Source of the DNA: Lepas anatifera
Taxonomy: Eukaryota; Arthropoda; Thecostraca; Lepadidae
Length of the DNA: 64,000 nucleotides
Assembly: GCA_034440635.1 (NCBI GenBank)
Contig: JAOTON010000056.1
Span: forward strand, 813,501-877,500
Reading direction: 5' to 3'
A program made the translations under genes and the position numbers. A model generated the notes under the pieces. It searched no databases and was not told the DNA's origin. It worked only from the letters and a program-made list of their open reading frames with translations. Of the stretch, positions 48,102 to 59,900 are shown piece after piece (position 1 is the stretch's first letter; each line of letters begins with the position of its first letter).

Positions 48102-48376
48102 CATAGGCAGATCCAGGATTGCCAATCGGAGGGGAGCACCTTCCCGGGGGCGCCATCCGGAGCAGGGGGCGCCACTTTTGACCGGAAAAACCTACCAGGT
48201 GGGCGTAAAATCCTATCGGTGAGCACCGATTTTCGCATCCTGGGGAGATTGGGAAGCGCCACTTCAGGCGAGTGCCATCGACCTTTCAGGGGGGCGCCGT
48301 GACCATTTCAGGGGGCGCCGAGGATCGATCGGGGGCTGCATCTGCCCCTCCCCTTTGCCCCCTGGATCCGCGTATG
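48102..48376 (-). mobile_element. hAT MITE family F, copy 1 (275 bp)
   Basis: Ends CATAGGCAGATCCAGG and CCTGGATCCGCGTATG; reverse-oriented relative of 54406-54668. Flanking 8-mers GACGGATC and GGCGGATC differ by one base. The target CAGTGACGGATC-TAGAATTTT itself looks like the 5' end of another hAT element, so this is a MITE in a MITE-like end. Confidence 0.72.
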
Positions 48377-49379
48377 GGCGGATCTAGAATTTTAGTAGGG
48401 GGGAAACGCGGAGCCTTAAAGAGGGCACTTTACCATCAACTTTTCACCCAAAGGGCGCCTATGTTATTCGATTTTCGGTTGCCGTCATTTTGGTGGATCG
48501 TATTTTTAACAACGTCCTATCCCACCCTCTCCCAGCCATAACAGTTTGTACTAGCCAAGCAAGATGCCTATTTGGCGTGATATTTGAAACAATGAATTGC
48601 TAAACAGTTCAGTCCACACTTTTTTCGGCACCTCTTGAAAAATCTGTAACTGCCACTAGGTCATGGAGAAATTCAAGACACTTGGGAAGATGCAACAGCT
48701 GAACATAAAGGTGTATATCTGAGGATTTTTCTATTAATGAAGAGGGGTTAAGTTTATTTTAATATCAAATATGATAAGCATCATTTTGCCTTTCCACGTG
48801 GCCAAGATTCGTAAGATAATGGTGAGAGGACATTGAAAATAATCGCAGCGAGTGTGAACCTGGCCTGTGCGCTGTCCAAGAAAATTACCTCAGCGGAAAA
48901 GCTTTAAGTTGTAGGAAACACAAACCGGACTTTAACCCACATTATTAAATGCTCCTAAAAAATAATGTTTGAACCAGATGGCAGACTCAAGGAGATATAA
49001 GGGAAGTTGAAACGTTAAGATAAACACAGAATGAAGTATGTGGGCATTTTCCATCGACCTTTATCTATATTCTTCAATTCATCAGCATGGGAGAATTGCT
49101 CTTGTGCGTGAAATTTCGGAGGTGTTAAGAGAATTTCGGTAGCCATGTGATTGAATGCTGAAATAGATCATGCCATAGGCATGTGTGATTTGTGACATAA
49201 ATGGGCCCTACTAGAATAAAAAGAAAACAGTTTCAACGTGTCCAAGTACTCTCTTGATAAATTGATATCTTTTTTTCGTTTATTGGCTGTAATTTGCACG
49301 TTTAATGATCATGTGCAGTGTTCAGATCGAAGTGAAAAGACCATTCAGATTGATAAAACGAGTATATTTTGTCACTGAC
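48377..49379. other. No recognisable gene
   Basis: Anonymous AT-rich DNA after a possible hAT 5' end; no credible ORF. Confidence 0.4.
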
Positions 49380-50838
49380 CATCCACTTATACCATCAACC
49401 ATCGCCTTCAGGTCAAGTTCAGGACTCATTTAAGAGAAGAAGTGAGCGTGCACTGTGCATGCCCAAATCGAGACACAGCCGCCCTCCCGATGGACAGACC
49501 GCGCAGAAATACGTCCTCGTCGCGTTTGATTTCGCGCACGCGTACGACGTAGTGGACCACCACCTGCTACGCGTTCGCCTGCTGTAGATGGGGCTGTCAA
49601 ATTGCACGGTGGCCTGGATTTGGCAGTGACTCCGGGACCGAAGAGTCCAGGTGGAACTAAATGGTGTGCTTTCCAGTGAGCGCATTTTCCGAACTGGCCT
49701 GCCGTAAGGAAGTGTCTTATTATCGCCAGTTTTATTTTGTATGGGTGGCTCGGCTGGTAGACGCACTCTGCGCGGTTCCCGGATGCTCCCCTACATGTAC
49801 GCCGATGATACGGCGGCTCTCTGCACGGGCAGCAACATCCAAGTCGCCAAGGACCGGGCGCAATAAAGCTACTGCTGGCACCCTCATGAAGTGGACCCGA
49901 CAGCACAAAATGGTGATATCAGGAGCCAAGATCCAAGTACTGGTGATGTCCCAGTGGGCCAGAGACGCCAATCCCTTCAATTTTAAGGTCGACGGGAAGT
50001 CTGTCACTGCTGGAGACACCCTACAGCTACTTGGCGTCACCATCGATCGGCTCCTCCATTTCGGTCCACACTGTAAGAGACTGTGGGAGAAGGTCCACCC
50101 CCGCATCTCCCACCTACGTCAACTGTCCGGCTGCAACTGGGGGCTGCACGAACAGCACCTCCGAACCGTCGCTACTGGCTACGTGAGAGGAGTGATGGAG
50201 TAAGCGGCCGCAGCGTGGCTCCACGCCACACCGCCATTTCATGTCGAGCTGCTGGAACGCAAAATGAGAGCGTCGGCGCATATCATCACAGGATGCACCC
50301 ACTCCACTCCCAGCCGAGTTAAGACTCCCCGCGTAGCGGCCAAAGGAGGGTATTCGCGACCCGACTGTTGGTGAAATTCCATACCCTGCCGCCTGAAGAC
50401 CCTCTGTGAAGACGTGCGGAGGCGACAGCGCCCTCTCGACTCTCCTCGGTGACCGGGTGGCGGCAGGTGGGCAAAGACATGTGGGATCAAGCAGGCATCT
50501 CCCTCCCCATCGAGTCTTTCCGTCCTCGACGTCTTCCACTGTGGGTATCAGGAGAGTGAGTCACATTTCAACTAGACGTGGGCCCACTGACATCAGGAGC
50601 GCCACCTGTCCGGAAGAAGCGAGTAGCTCTCCCCCACCTCGCTTCCCTGACTCAATGTGCCACATGGGTGTGGACCGACGGGTCAGTGCACGGAGGGGTC
50701 ACGAGCGGGGGAGCTGGGTCTTCATCGAGTCACCAGACAGAGCCCAGCATGAGCTCAGGCGACCAGCAGGCTCGCTCTGCTCGAGTTTTCAGGCTGAGAT
50801 GGTAGCCATCCAAACTGCCTGTGTCTTCCTACTGGACT
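49380..50838 (+). pseudogene. Decayed LINE ORF2: RT and start of RNase H
   Basis: Scattered blocks in changing frames: VAFDFAHAYDVVDHHLL (RT block with the first aspartate, 49516-49566), then FRTGLP-GSV, a YMYADDTAALC block (near 49795-49830) with both catalytic aspartates intact, and downstream WVWTDGSV (about 50667-50690) and SSFQAEMVAIQTA (about 50780-50820), the first two acidic motifs of a LINE RNase H. Several stops and frameshifts separate them. RT followed by RNase H fits I-, R1- or LOA-type LINEs. GC content is higher than its surroundings. Confidence 0.7.
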
Positions 50839-50844
50839 AATCAG

Positions 50845-51075
50845 TGCACACAGAAGATCCAGTCATCTTCAGCATGGCCTGCCAAGGTGACGACGCATTA
50901 TAGAAATAAAATGGCTTCAATGTCTGCAGATAAGACAGCGAATCGGTAAAAATCGCAAACTTCCTCACCATCAGCTTAGAGACCTGGTCCAAACAGCAAA
51001 AAAATGGAGTACAGCTCTGAAGTAAAAATGGATCCTTCGTAAGGCAAACTAGAAAACTTCTCAACATCGTCACCA
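50845..51075 (-). pseudogene. LINE RNase H fragment in opposite orientation
   Basis: On the minus strand GSIFTSELYSIF and KFAIFTDSLSYLQTLK are recognisable RNase H blocks: the catalytic glutamate in the TSEL context and the aspartate in TDSLS. A frameshift lies between them. The fragment begins a few bases from the end of the plus-strand RNase H fragment, so two LINE pieces meet head to head within the same domain. Confidence 0.65.
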
Positions 51076-51433
51076 ACAAATGCACGCCCTGTGCCATTGT
51101 CACTTTCTTTTGCAACCGTCTATATAGAAACAGACATGGTTTTCGAACGGCTCCGCAAGCAAGTTCATAAAATACTGGCGCGTCGGTTCAGGAGGCAAAT
51201 TTTTGCTTTGTTGGCGTAGGTTGTGTTCGTGTTAACTGTCGAGATGAGCTATGGTTCAATAACAGCTGCTTCATGTGGTTCGACGAGATTGCTGTCGATA
51301 CCAGCCTGTGCCAGCCAGGCACAGACTCTCACTCCCTGGTGACGGGTTGCAAAACGCGAGCCACTGTCTATCTGACTGAGGTAGGCGTCGCCAAAAAAAA
51401 TGTTTGGTATGTGGGGAGTGTTGGTGACTTATT

Positions 51434-51889
51434 TTAAAGGGAACGTGGCACCTTGGTAAAATCCTGGAATTTTGTGTAATTAGGCGTACTTTTAGCCGAA
51501 AATAATGAAACCACTCATGATTTCTCTGAAAAATGTACAACAAGCTCAATGCTTTTATTTTTAAAATACTCCTCTAGAAAAATGAATAAATATCTGCCTC
51601 TGGATGATGTCATGATCTGGCAACCACTACCATACTCGAAAAACTTCAAGGGCTTCGATTGGCTGATGCTCATCGTGATGTCAGCATATGTCGTCACACC
51701 AGCAGCTCACAACAATGGCCGCCTGGCGAGAGGTACATGAGAGGTACATTTCGGGTATGTTTTAGTTTTTTCTACGGAAAAATCGAGTTCCAAGACAAAT
51801 GATATATAGAGCACCTGGTTTTCCGATTTGCTTTACAACTTGGCTATCTCAGTTAAAATCACGTTCTAAAGGTGCCACATTCCTTTTAA
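51434..51889 (+). mobile_element. TTAA element family K, copy 2
   Basis: TTAA at 51434-51437 and 51886-51889 flanks 448 bp that are the reverse complement of copy 1 (42770-43223). End inverted repeats are AGGGAACGTGGCACCTT and AAGGTGCCACATTCC. An open frame with LDDVMIWQPLPYS parallels the one in copy 1. Confidence 0.78.
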
Positions 51890-52217
51890 TGGCTTAATGC
51901 AAAGCGAGTATCTTACTGCGCATTTGTAGCGGTATTTCACTAATTTCCACTAGCATGCTTATTATGGGTGAAGCTTGGAACGCTCCTGTTACTATTCTGA
52001 TAGCGAGATGACGGACATATCGATAATCTTTTTCGCGGACTAAGGAGTGGCCTCATACGCAACCCCGGTCTGCGACCTGGGATAACCCCCCACCGGCGCA
52101 CGAGAGCCGCATGACAATGTGCTGAAATCAACCATATTTCATTCTCAATGTATCTCTTCATAAGCCTGTAGGTCAGTGTCATCATTCTTTTCTTTGAAAT
52201 AAATAGTAAATATCCCG

Positions 52218-52295
52218 CAGTCAACCCCGGATTCGACCCGCGCACCCCTCATCACGAGACAGGACCTCTAACCACTAGACCACTGCGCCACACTG
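52218..52295 (-). mobile_element. tRNA-like sequence (SINE head or tRNA pseudogene)
   Basis: On the minus strand GGCGCAGTGGTCTAGTGGTT is a good box A region (52270-52289) and GGGTCGAATCC (52228-52238) a good box B. The T-arm pairs only partly and the acceptor stem does not close, so it is unlikely to be a working tRNA. No shared SINE body was found downstream. Confidence 0.5.
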
Positions 52296-53329
52296 TACCG
52301 ACTCCCACTAACCCTACACCTGTGACCCGTCAGGAGGTCACTGGCCGGTATCACGCAATCAAAACGATGCCGTGATCGTGGCGCCGGGTGTTGTGTTCGT
52401 ACAGAAAAGGCATGGTATAAAGCTGCTTCTAGAAGACGAACCAAACATTAGATTCGCCTAGAATCACTTGTGTCGGCGACCCAGGACCCTAAGCTAGCTT
52501 TATGCCAAATTGCATCCACTTCCATTCATTTTGAGGACTTGAAACCATGATGAGAAGCAAACATGTTCTGAGAAATTTAGCTCCTTGAAGAACCCTTTCG
52601 GACGAATTACTCGAAAGCCGTTGGAGATAAGTGGGTAGTGTAAATGAATTGAATGACTGCAATTAATTTTCCTATTCAGCCATGTCAATTCTGAGCTTGT
52701 GAATGACATGTGCTCTGAACCGAAAAGCTGCAAATAAAAGGTTTTCTACTAAAATTATATTTATACATATAAGACAATGAATTTTATTATCACGATATCC
52801 ATCTCCGAATATTATCAGGCGCAAGCAATGTTCTTTCATTATTTGAAATGAAAAGTCAAATCGGCGCATTAGATCGCGAGAGATTAAGATTTAAATGAAA
52901 TGAGCAAAAATGTAGTCCTCCGGCAAAATGGCAAAAACTAGGTCAGAATTTTACGTTTTCCACTGGAAACTATGCCTAAGCACAAGAAAATTGACGTAGC
53001 TGCCTCCACGTGGCTGTCTTTAAACTAACTGAAGCGTGCCTTCTGACATTTCGAGCTTACAAGTCGGCTGTCAAATTTCAATATCTTTTTGCTTGTACTA
53101 GAAATACTGCGTTTTGGCGTAATAAATATTGTCGGACCAGTTCGAACTTTTTTCTTAGGTGGCCTTGTTGCTTATTCAAAAGGAGGCAAATTTCAAGTTC
53201 GTCGCTTAAGAAATAAAAATGATAAAAATGCAAAATTGAAAACATTTGTTCCAAAATTTCTCAAAAACCATTTTGAATTTAAATTCGGGGGCCTTAGTTT
53301 GGGCGTCTAGCGTAAAAGGGCAATCACCC
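52296..53329. other. No recognisable gene
   Basis: AT-rich anonymous DNA; frames up to 77 codons without motif. Confidence 0.4.
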
Positions 53330-54030
53330 TACACAATTGCAGAGCCCTGGTATCAACTGTCAGAACCGCCAAACGGCCAGAATAGAGCCTCTTGAGATAT
53401 CTCAATCCGCTTCGCTCCATGGATTTCGTCATGCGGCTCTGACACAGCCGTACTCGATCTTCGGACGAATAAGTGATCTATACAGCATAAGAAGCTTATA
53501 ACGTAGCGTATAACAATGCGCGTATAACGTGCGCATAACGTATATATAGGCGATAAGCGTATAACGTGTATAGCATGAGAAACATTTCTCTATCTGCACG
53601 GTATCTCATCCTCGTCAACACCTTCAGTATTTTCAGCGTATCGAAACATTTTTTGCGGAAATCCTTCAGGTGTGGCACATATGAAAGCTTATCGAGTGTG
53701 AGCCTGATAAATCTGGTTTCTGCTACAACGTCGCTCGGATTTCCGCGAATTTACAAAATCGGGTATTCAGTCTCAATGTCTATTATAAAAGTGCATGCAC
53801 TATGTCTTTGAACTTGAAAATTTCAGTCCATTGCGTGTGATCCATTGCTGCAATATGTCAAGGCCAAGCTGCAGCCGCCTCTGCGCAGCTGCTGTAGTAG
53901 ACACTGTCACACATATTGTGAAGTCTTCAACGAAAAACACGTGACGTATGTTTGCGGGAAGTGTCTGAAATATCATTGGTCATAACTGCAAACAAGGCTA
54001 TGAATATCGCAGAATCCTGGGATATGCTAC
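53330..54030 (-). pseudogene. Decayed LINE reverse transcriptase fragment
   Basis: Minus-strand blocks from high to low coordinates: FVEDFTIC (a ruined Y/FADD site, near 53925), GLDILQQWITRNGLKFSSSK (about 53822-53881), a block ending RFIRLTLDKLSYVPHLKDFRKK, KVLTRMRYRADREMFLMLY, and after a short tandem-repeat patch LYRSLIRPKIEYGC (about 53455-53500). This is the post-catalytic RT/thumb region of a jockey/CR1-type LINE. Mutated aspartates and frame changes show decay. Its high-coordinate end touches LINE module B at 54031. Confidence 0.7.
53495..53575. repeat. GCGTATAACGT short tandem repeat
   Basis: GTATAACGTG/GCATAACGTA words repeat about six times in 80 bp, in both orientations, inside the decayed RT fragment; probably expanded after insertion. 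Confidence 0.65.
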
Positions 54031-54405
54031 TGTTGGTTTCTAGGATTCCGGCCACCTAGTACCCCTTTTCCTCAGTCCCGTCCCGCATCTTTCTCAACTA
54101 TCATTTCTCTCTTCGGCCTGAAACCCGAGCGGTGGTTAGCCTGGGTGACCTCACTTGTTGAACCTCTGGTTCTCGGGTGAGGGTCTTTGACTGGACCTAT
54201 CGGTCCTTCATTGCCAAAATCCCTAAACGTACGGCCAGTAGACTGTCTTTCACCCTCGCTAATTAGCAGTGAGGTTCCACATATACCCTCCACGGGCTGC
54301 GTCTATGCAAAGGTGGCACGGCACCCGCCCATAAAACACTACCTTAAAATAACGTAGGTCCCAGTTAGGACCCTTTCGAGGCTAATAGCCACCTAGGTCC
54401 CTGAT

Positions 54406-54668
54406 CATAGGCGGATCCAGGGGGCAAGGGGGCACGTGCCCCCCCGATCAACCCTCGGCGCCCCCTGAAAGGTCGATGGCGCCCCCTGAAATGTCGCTTC
54501 CCACCCCCCGCAGGATGCGAAAGTCGGCGCCCACTGATAGGATTTGGCGCCCACCTGATAGCTTTTGCCGGTCATAAGTGGCGCCCCCTGGTCCGGATGG
54601 CGCCCCCCGGTCCGGATAGCGCCCCCCGGGAAGGTGCCCCCCGATCGGCAATCCTGGATCCGCCTATG
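54406..54668 (+). mobile_element. hAT MITE family F, copy 2, in the LINE leader (263 bp)
   Basis: Perfect 16-bp inverted ends CATAGGCGGATCCAGG and CCTGGATCCGCCTATG. TSD TCCCTGAT is exact (54398-54405 and 54669-54676), and the uninterrupted site can be read in module B copy 1 near 44100. The interior is GGCGCCCCCTGAAAGGTC-type repeats, as in copy 1 at 48102-48376. Confidence 0.9.
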
Positions 54669-54984
54669 TCCCTGATAGGTCCTGAAGAGGCCCCCTGCCT
54701 TCCCTCCGCTCAGTAACCTTCTAGTGGCTGTAACAGCCCATTGTAATCCATATCCTAGGAAATTTCAGCCGATACTCCAGATAGGATAAAATCCCACACC
54801 ACGCTGTATATAGGTTAACTTCTCATTAGTTAAAGCTCTCTTGCCTAACCTTCCAATTCACCAGCCTTACACAAGAGCCAGTCAGTTAGTGTCTCTTCAA
54901 AATTCTCTACTGCACAAGCACTCAACCTCCCTGCCTCATTCTCTGGCTCCGCCGTTATTTAAGCTAGCCGGGCCGCGTGGGGAA

Positions 54985-55070
54985 AACCGCCCGACGCTCT
55001 GACGTCACGCACACGCTCTGACGTCACGCACACGCTCTGACGCACACACACGCTCTGACGCCACAGCCTC
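54985..55070 (+). promoter_or_regulatory. Tandem CRE-like repeats upstream of LINE ORF1
   Basis: CACACGCTCTGACGTCACG-type units repeat about four times; two carry the full TGACGTCA palindrome and the others are shortened. The same cluster is at 45205-45262. Position about 110-190 bp before the ORF1 start suggests an internal-promoter element; ATF/CREB-family binding is inference. Confidence 0.6.
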
Positions 55071-55177
55071 CAGAACTTTCTCACGCTACGCAGAAAGCGC
55101 GCGCAGCCATAAAACTGAAAACTATACTCGAGCGGTTTTGCACGGTATAACGTAAGTTAATATAGCCAGCCATTCTC

Positions 55178-56916
55178 ATGGATCGCCTTAACAATGCAAA
55201 CCTGCCAAGCGGAGCTTGGCTGGTTGGTAGTTACGACTCCATCCACCAAAATCTTGCGAAGGAAAATCTACCTTCAGTCTGGACAAGGCCATCAGCCGAA
55301 AGGTGACAGGCAGCTATGAAATTATCCGGCACCAAAAAGATGTCCTTGTTAAAACCAGCAACGCCGCCTCAACCAAAGCCCTTATTGGCATCAAAACTTT
55401 CGGATCGAAACCGGTGAGTTTCGTCATTCATAAGTCTCTGAACTTCTACCGGGGCACAATTCGTGCGCCAGAGGCTTCCCACCTCTCTGAAGACGAAATC
55501 GAGCGCAACTTTGATTTTGAGGGCCACAGTGTGCTCACCATTCAAAGACTCACTCTCCCCAAGCCCACCACCGAAAAAGCCCCTCACCGTAAAGACAATC
55601 GCTTCCTCGTCACCTTCGACACAAAGTGCCGAGATGACTGTGGCCGTGTCAAACTGGGCGACTGTGTCTACCCAGTGAAGCCGTTCTACCCCAACCCCAT
55701 CAGGTGTCAAATCTGTCAAAGGTTCGGCCACGTTGAGTCCAGCTGTAAAAACCCCGCCCCCCGCTGTGGCAAGTGCAGTGCTGCACACCGAACCAAAGAC
55801 TGCACCTCCCTTAGCCTCCTGTGTGCTGCCTGTGGCGGCGCCCATGGGGCTACCGATCCTAAGTGCCCAGCCTGGCTCCGTGAAAAACATGTAAATATGG
55901 TGGTTGAAGACGAAAAGCTCCCTTTCGACCTGGCCCGCAAAAAAGTGCATGAGAGCGAAAAACGCCACTCCCTAACCCAGGCACGTGGTGGCAAGGCCAC
56001 CGCGGCAGCCCCCAGCACAGCTGGCCAGGCCACTCCTCAGCTCACCGCCTCCCAAAAGCGTCCCCTTCGCCCCCTGATTGAGCCGCTAGTCATGGTACCC
56101 CTTCGGCTGGCCATCCCCCATGTCATGCAAAACACGAACCACAGCACAAACACCTTTTGGCGCAAGTGGACTCCCAACACGGGCTGGAAGGATCCCCCAG
56201 CCAACCCAGCCTGTTCCACTCCGGGTATTCCTCCCAAAAGTACCGCCGCCCCCCGTCCCTCACATGGCATCAGGAAGACCTGGACCCCAACCGAAGGGTG
56301 GTAAAGCAGCCCTCAGCAGGTGCCTAGCTGTACCGAGTTTCCCCCGCTCCCAGCCCCTTCCCACCCAAAAGTCACCGGTGCACCCCTCCCAGGCGCCGCC
56401 TACGACGGGCGCCGGGACGGAAACACCAGAGTGGCAGCTCCCCCTTCCAGTAAGACAGCTGCCACTCAAACAGAAAAAGTCAGTGTAGCCACCGAAATCG
56501 AAACCTCTCTCACGGACAGCAGCAAAGCTCCTGCCTCTCAAGCACCGACGACCCGCCATTGTGGCTCTCAAACAGACCTGGCATGTCATTACATGCAATT
56601 CCAATTTGCCAGTGATTCCGACACGTCAGGTAGCAACAGCGAACCTGATAGTGAGCTGCCCGGGACCGAGTCTTACCCAAATGCTGACAGCATCTCGGTC
56701 ACAGACTCTGTAGAAAATAGTTATCTCATGTCGGCCTCCCCCACCAGTTCAGTCTCATCCAAATCCCTCAGGCCCGGCAGCCCCCCGGTGCCGAGGAAAC
56801 TCCGGTACACCCGGCACTCGTCCCCCGTTTCCACTACCAGCGACACGAGTAGCACACATTCCTATCACCTCCGCCCCCGCCCCCGCAACCCCCCCCACCA
56901 GCATCTAAGACATTAA
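55178..56916 (+). pseudogene. LINE ORF1, gag-like nucleic-acid-binding protein (broken)
   Basis: The likely start is ATG at 55178 (MDRLNNANLPSGAW), but this frame ends at 55302-55304; the body continues in another frame from about 55262, so one indel lies between. From there the frame runs to TAA at 56302-56304, which interrupts it after TPTEGW, then continues in the same frame to the real stop at 56914-56916. Three zinc knuckles (55705-55866) have C-X2-C-X4-H-X4-C, C-X2-C-X3-H-X4-C and C-X2-C-X3-H-X6-C spacing, as in I/jockey-type ORF1 proteins that coat LINE RNA. The C-terminal third is rich in Ser, Pro and Thr. ORF2 starts 6 nt after the stop. Confidence 0.85.
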
Positions 56917-56922
56917 ACCACC

Positions 56923-59900
56923 ATGGGGTTAATTCTCCAATGGAACACAAACAGTCTAATTGGGAAATTCCCCTTATTTAAATCAATCTTTGCTGAGAAA
57001 AAGCCGGCAGTAGCAGCACTCCAAGAAACCCTCTTTAACCCGCGCCCCACCGGGGGTCCGGCGCCACCTTCACCCCACCGGGGGGCCATCGATGGCCCCC
57101 CTCTAACTCCGAAAATATGGGCGTTAGCGCAAATCTGCAAAGTGCAATAGAAAGCTCGCGTGAATTCAGTAAGAAATTACTTCGCATGTTTTAGTGCTCA
57201 GGTCAATGGTTTGACCTCCAGAGGTCAAATTAGGTCAAGGTCGGCTATTTTCACTCAAATATGCAATGATTAAGCAAACTGGGCATAACTCTTATGTCAT
57301 TAGAGCTATTGAGGCCTGGTAAAGTACATTTGATAGCAAATTGCCAGTACTTTTTCCGCCATGTGGAACGTAAAGACCTCCCGCCAGTGGTTTGACCGCC
57401 AGAGGTCACCTCGTGACCTAATATGACCTGAGGTCACGAAAGGTCACAAAGTGACCTTGCTGTATATCAAATGAAAGCCAGTGACAAGACAAACACGATG
57501 GTGTTTGTTTCACCGCTCTAACTCAATTAGGTCAAAAGTTATTGTCAAAATACTGTTTTTGACCTCTGGTGACCTTGGATGACCTTGGAAAAGTCAAAGG
57601 GCAAATATGACCCCTGGGATCCGTGAAAGGGTGTCCAAAAACGCTGTTCTGAGCAGTCTGAGTATTTGCAATCATTTTTGTGGCTTTTATATCATGAAAT
57701 AGCTTTTCCCCGTGCTTTTCCAATGGGAGAGGTCGCCTCGTGACCTGACCTCAGGGCACGAAATCGAAAAATCCCGGATATACACCTTGTAGACCCTGGA
57801 GGGGTCATGAAGTGTAGGAAGTTTCAAATCGATCGACTTTGAAATGTAGCTCTTACAGAGCTCTAAAGGTGAAGTGAGGTGACCTTGGTTGACCTCGTCT
57901 GGTGACCTGACCTTGGGTGACTCGGGGTAAAAAATTTCAGGGATGATGGGAAAATGATGCAGTAAGAGGTAGAGCCCTCAACCGCGGTGCTGCGCCTCGT
58001 CGTTTTTCTGCTATCCCGGAAAAACCTTAGGGGGGCCATCGATGGCCCCCCCCGGTGGGGCGAGGGTTAATGATAATGATAATAACAAATTCAAAATCTC
58101 CGGTTACTCCTGGTACCGCCGTAATGTAAACGCTACTGTCCGTAAAGGAGGCACTGCCATCCTTATTGAAAATAGCATCCCTCACAGCCAAGTGCCTTTG
58201 GTTACGCCACTCGACTGTGTCGCTATTAATGTAGAAATTCAGCACGTCAAATTGACGGTGATTTCACTGTACATCTCTCCAAGCGATCCTGACCCGTCGG
58301 CTCGGGACCTCGCCCAACTTTTGGCACAAATTCCCGGCCCTTTGCTACTACTTGGAGACTTGAACGGTCATCATCCCTCATGGGGCAGCGCCACCACCAC
58401 TCGCAGAGGCGAAATCATCTATGACGCAATAGACTCTCAAAATCTAGTTATCTTAAATAACGGCGCTCCGACCCACCAAGCAATGCGCGGTGGCCATTCT
58501 GACACTGCCATTGACATCTCGTGCTGCTCTCCTAGAATTGCGTCACTGTTCACCTGGGAAGTCGAAGACAACCCAGGAATGAGCGATCACCTCCCAATAA
58601 AAATTGGTATTCCCACAGGCTCAATCGACCATGTTACTCTTTTTAAACCCTCATGGAATCTAAAACGTGCCGACTGGAACAAGTTTGAGGCAGAGGTCGA
58701 CCTCACACTTGTCACCGGAGGTGACCCCGACTCGGCAGACATTGACTCGGTACTAAGAGCCATCAGCTCAGCAGCACATTTAGCAATACCAAAAAGTCAA
58801 GGCCCCCGACAGAAAAAAGGAGCCCCATGGTGGAATGCAGAGACGGCACACGCCAAAGCTCAAATGATTCGAGCCAGGAAAGCCTACGAGAGGAGGGCAC
58901 ACAGCCATACTCGCAATGCCCTCCGGGCAGCCAAAGCCCACTTTCAAAACACGTGCAAGCGGGTCCAAAAAGATAGTTTCAACGCCTTCGTTTCTAAATT
59001 CAACCGCTTCACACCCATTTCTCAAATCTGGAAAACCATTGGAGCTTTCTCTGCGAAACGACCGCCCCGTGGACCCTTCCCTCAACTGACAATCTCCGGC
59101 CAAAACATCACGGCACCCAAGGAAGTCATGGACGCCTTTGCTGATCATTACAATGGCGTTGCAGCCAACAGTTCCTACAACCAGCGCTCAGAAGACCAGG
59201 CCGAATGGTGCAAACGCCGCACATTCTTCAATTCTAGTAATCAGGAGTACTATAACGTACCTTTTACAATGACCGAACTAAATTACTCCATTAGCAAGTG
59301 TGGAAACACTGCAGTGGGCCCGGATGAAATTCACTACTCTTTCTTCAGGCACCTCAGCCAGACAGCACTAAAATATCTTCTCTCGGCCATTAACAACATG
59401 TTTCTTAGCGACTCGTTCCCCACTATGTGGCGGGAGAGTGTCATCATTCCCATTCCAAAACCTGGCAAAGAAAAAACGGACCCTAAAGGTTATCGCCCCA
59501 TTTCGCTTACTAGCTGTGCTAGCAAGCTTGTAGAGCGCATGGTCAACGTAAGACTTCACGAAATTCTCGAAAAGAAACTCGATGCTATGCAATCGGGTTT
59601 CCGGCGCGGGCGAGCCACCACTGACAATCTGATCAAACTGGTCAGTGACGTCCAAAATGGCTTTTACAAGAAGCAAGTCACAATTGCTGCATTCTTAGAT
59701 ATCAAGTCGGCCTTCGATCGTGTACAAAAAGACGTCCTTTTGTATAAACTCTGTAAACTGGGAGTCCATGGCCACCTTGCTAGATTCATTGACAACTTTC
59801 TTAGGGACAGAAAATTCAAAGTGCGCTGCGGCACCACCTTTTCCTACCTGACATCTCAAGACCAGGGCACACCCCAGGGTAGCGTTTTATCTCCGACCCT

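Noticed and set aside
55369..55968. 199-codon minus-strand ORF
   Set aside because: Antisense shadow of LINE ORF1, which has clear zinc knuckles on the plus strand.
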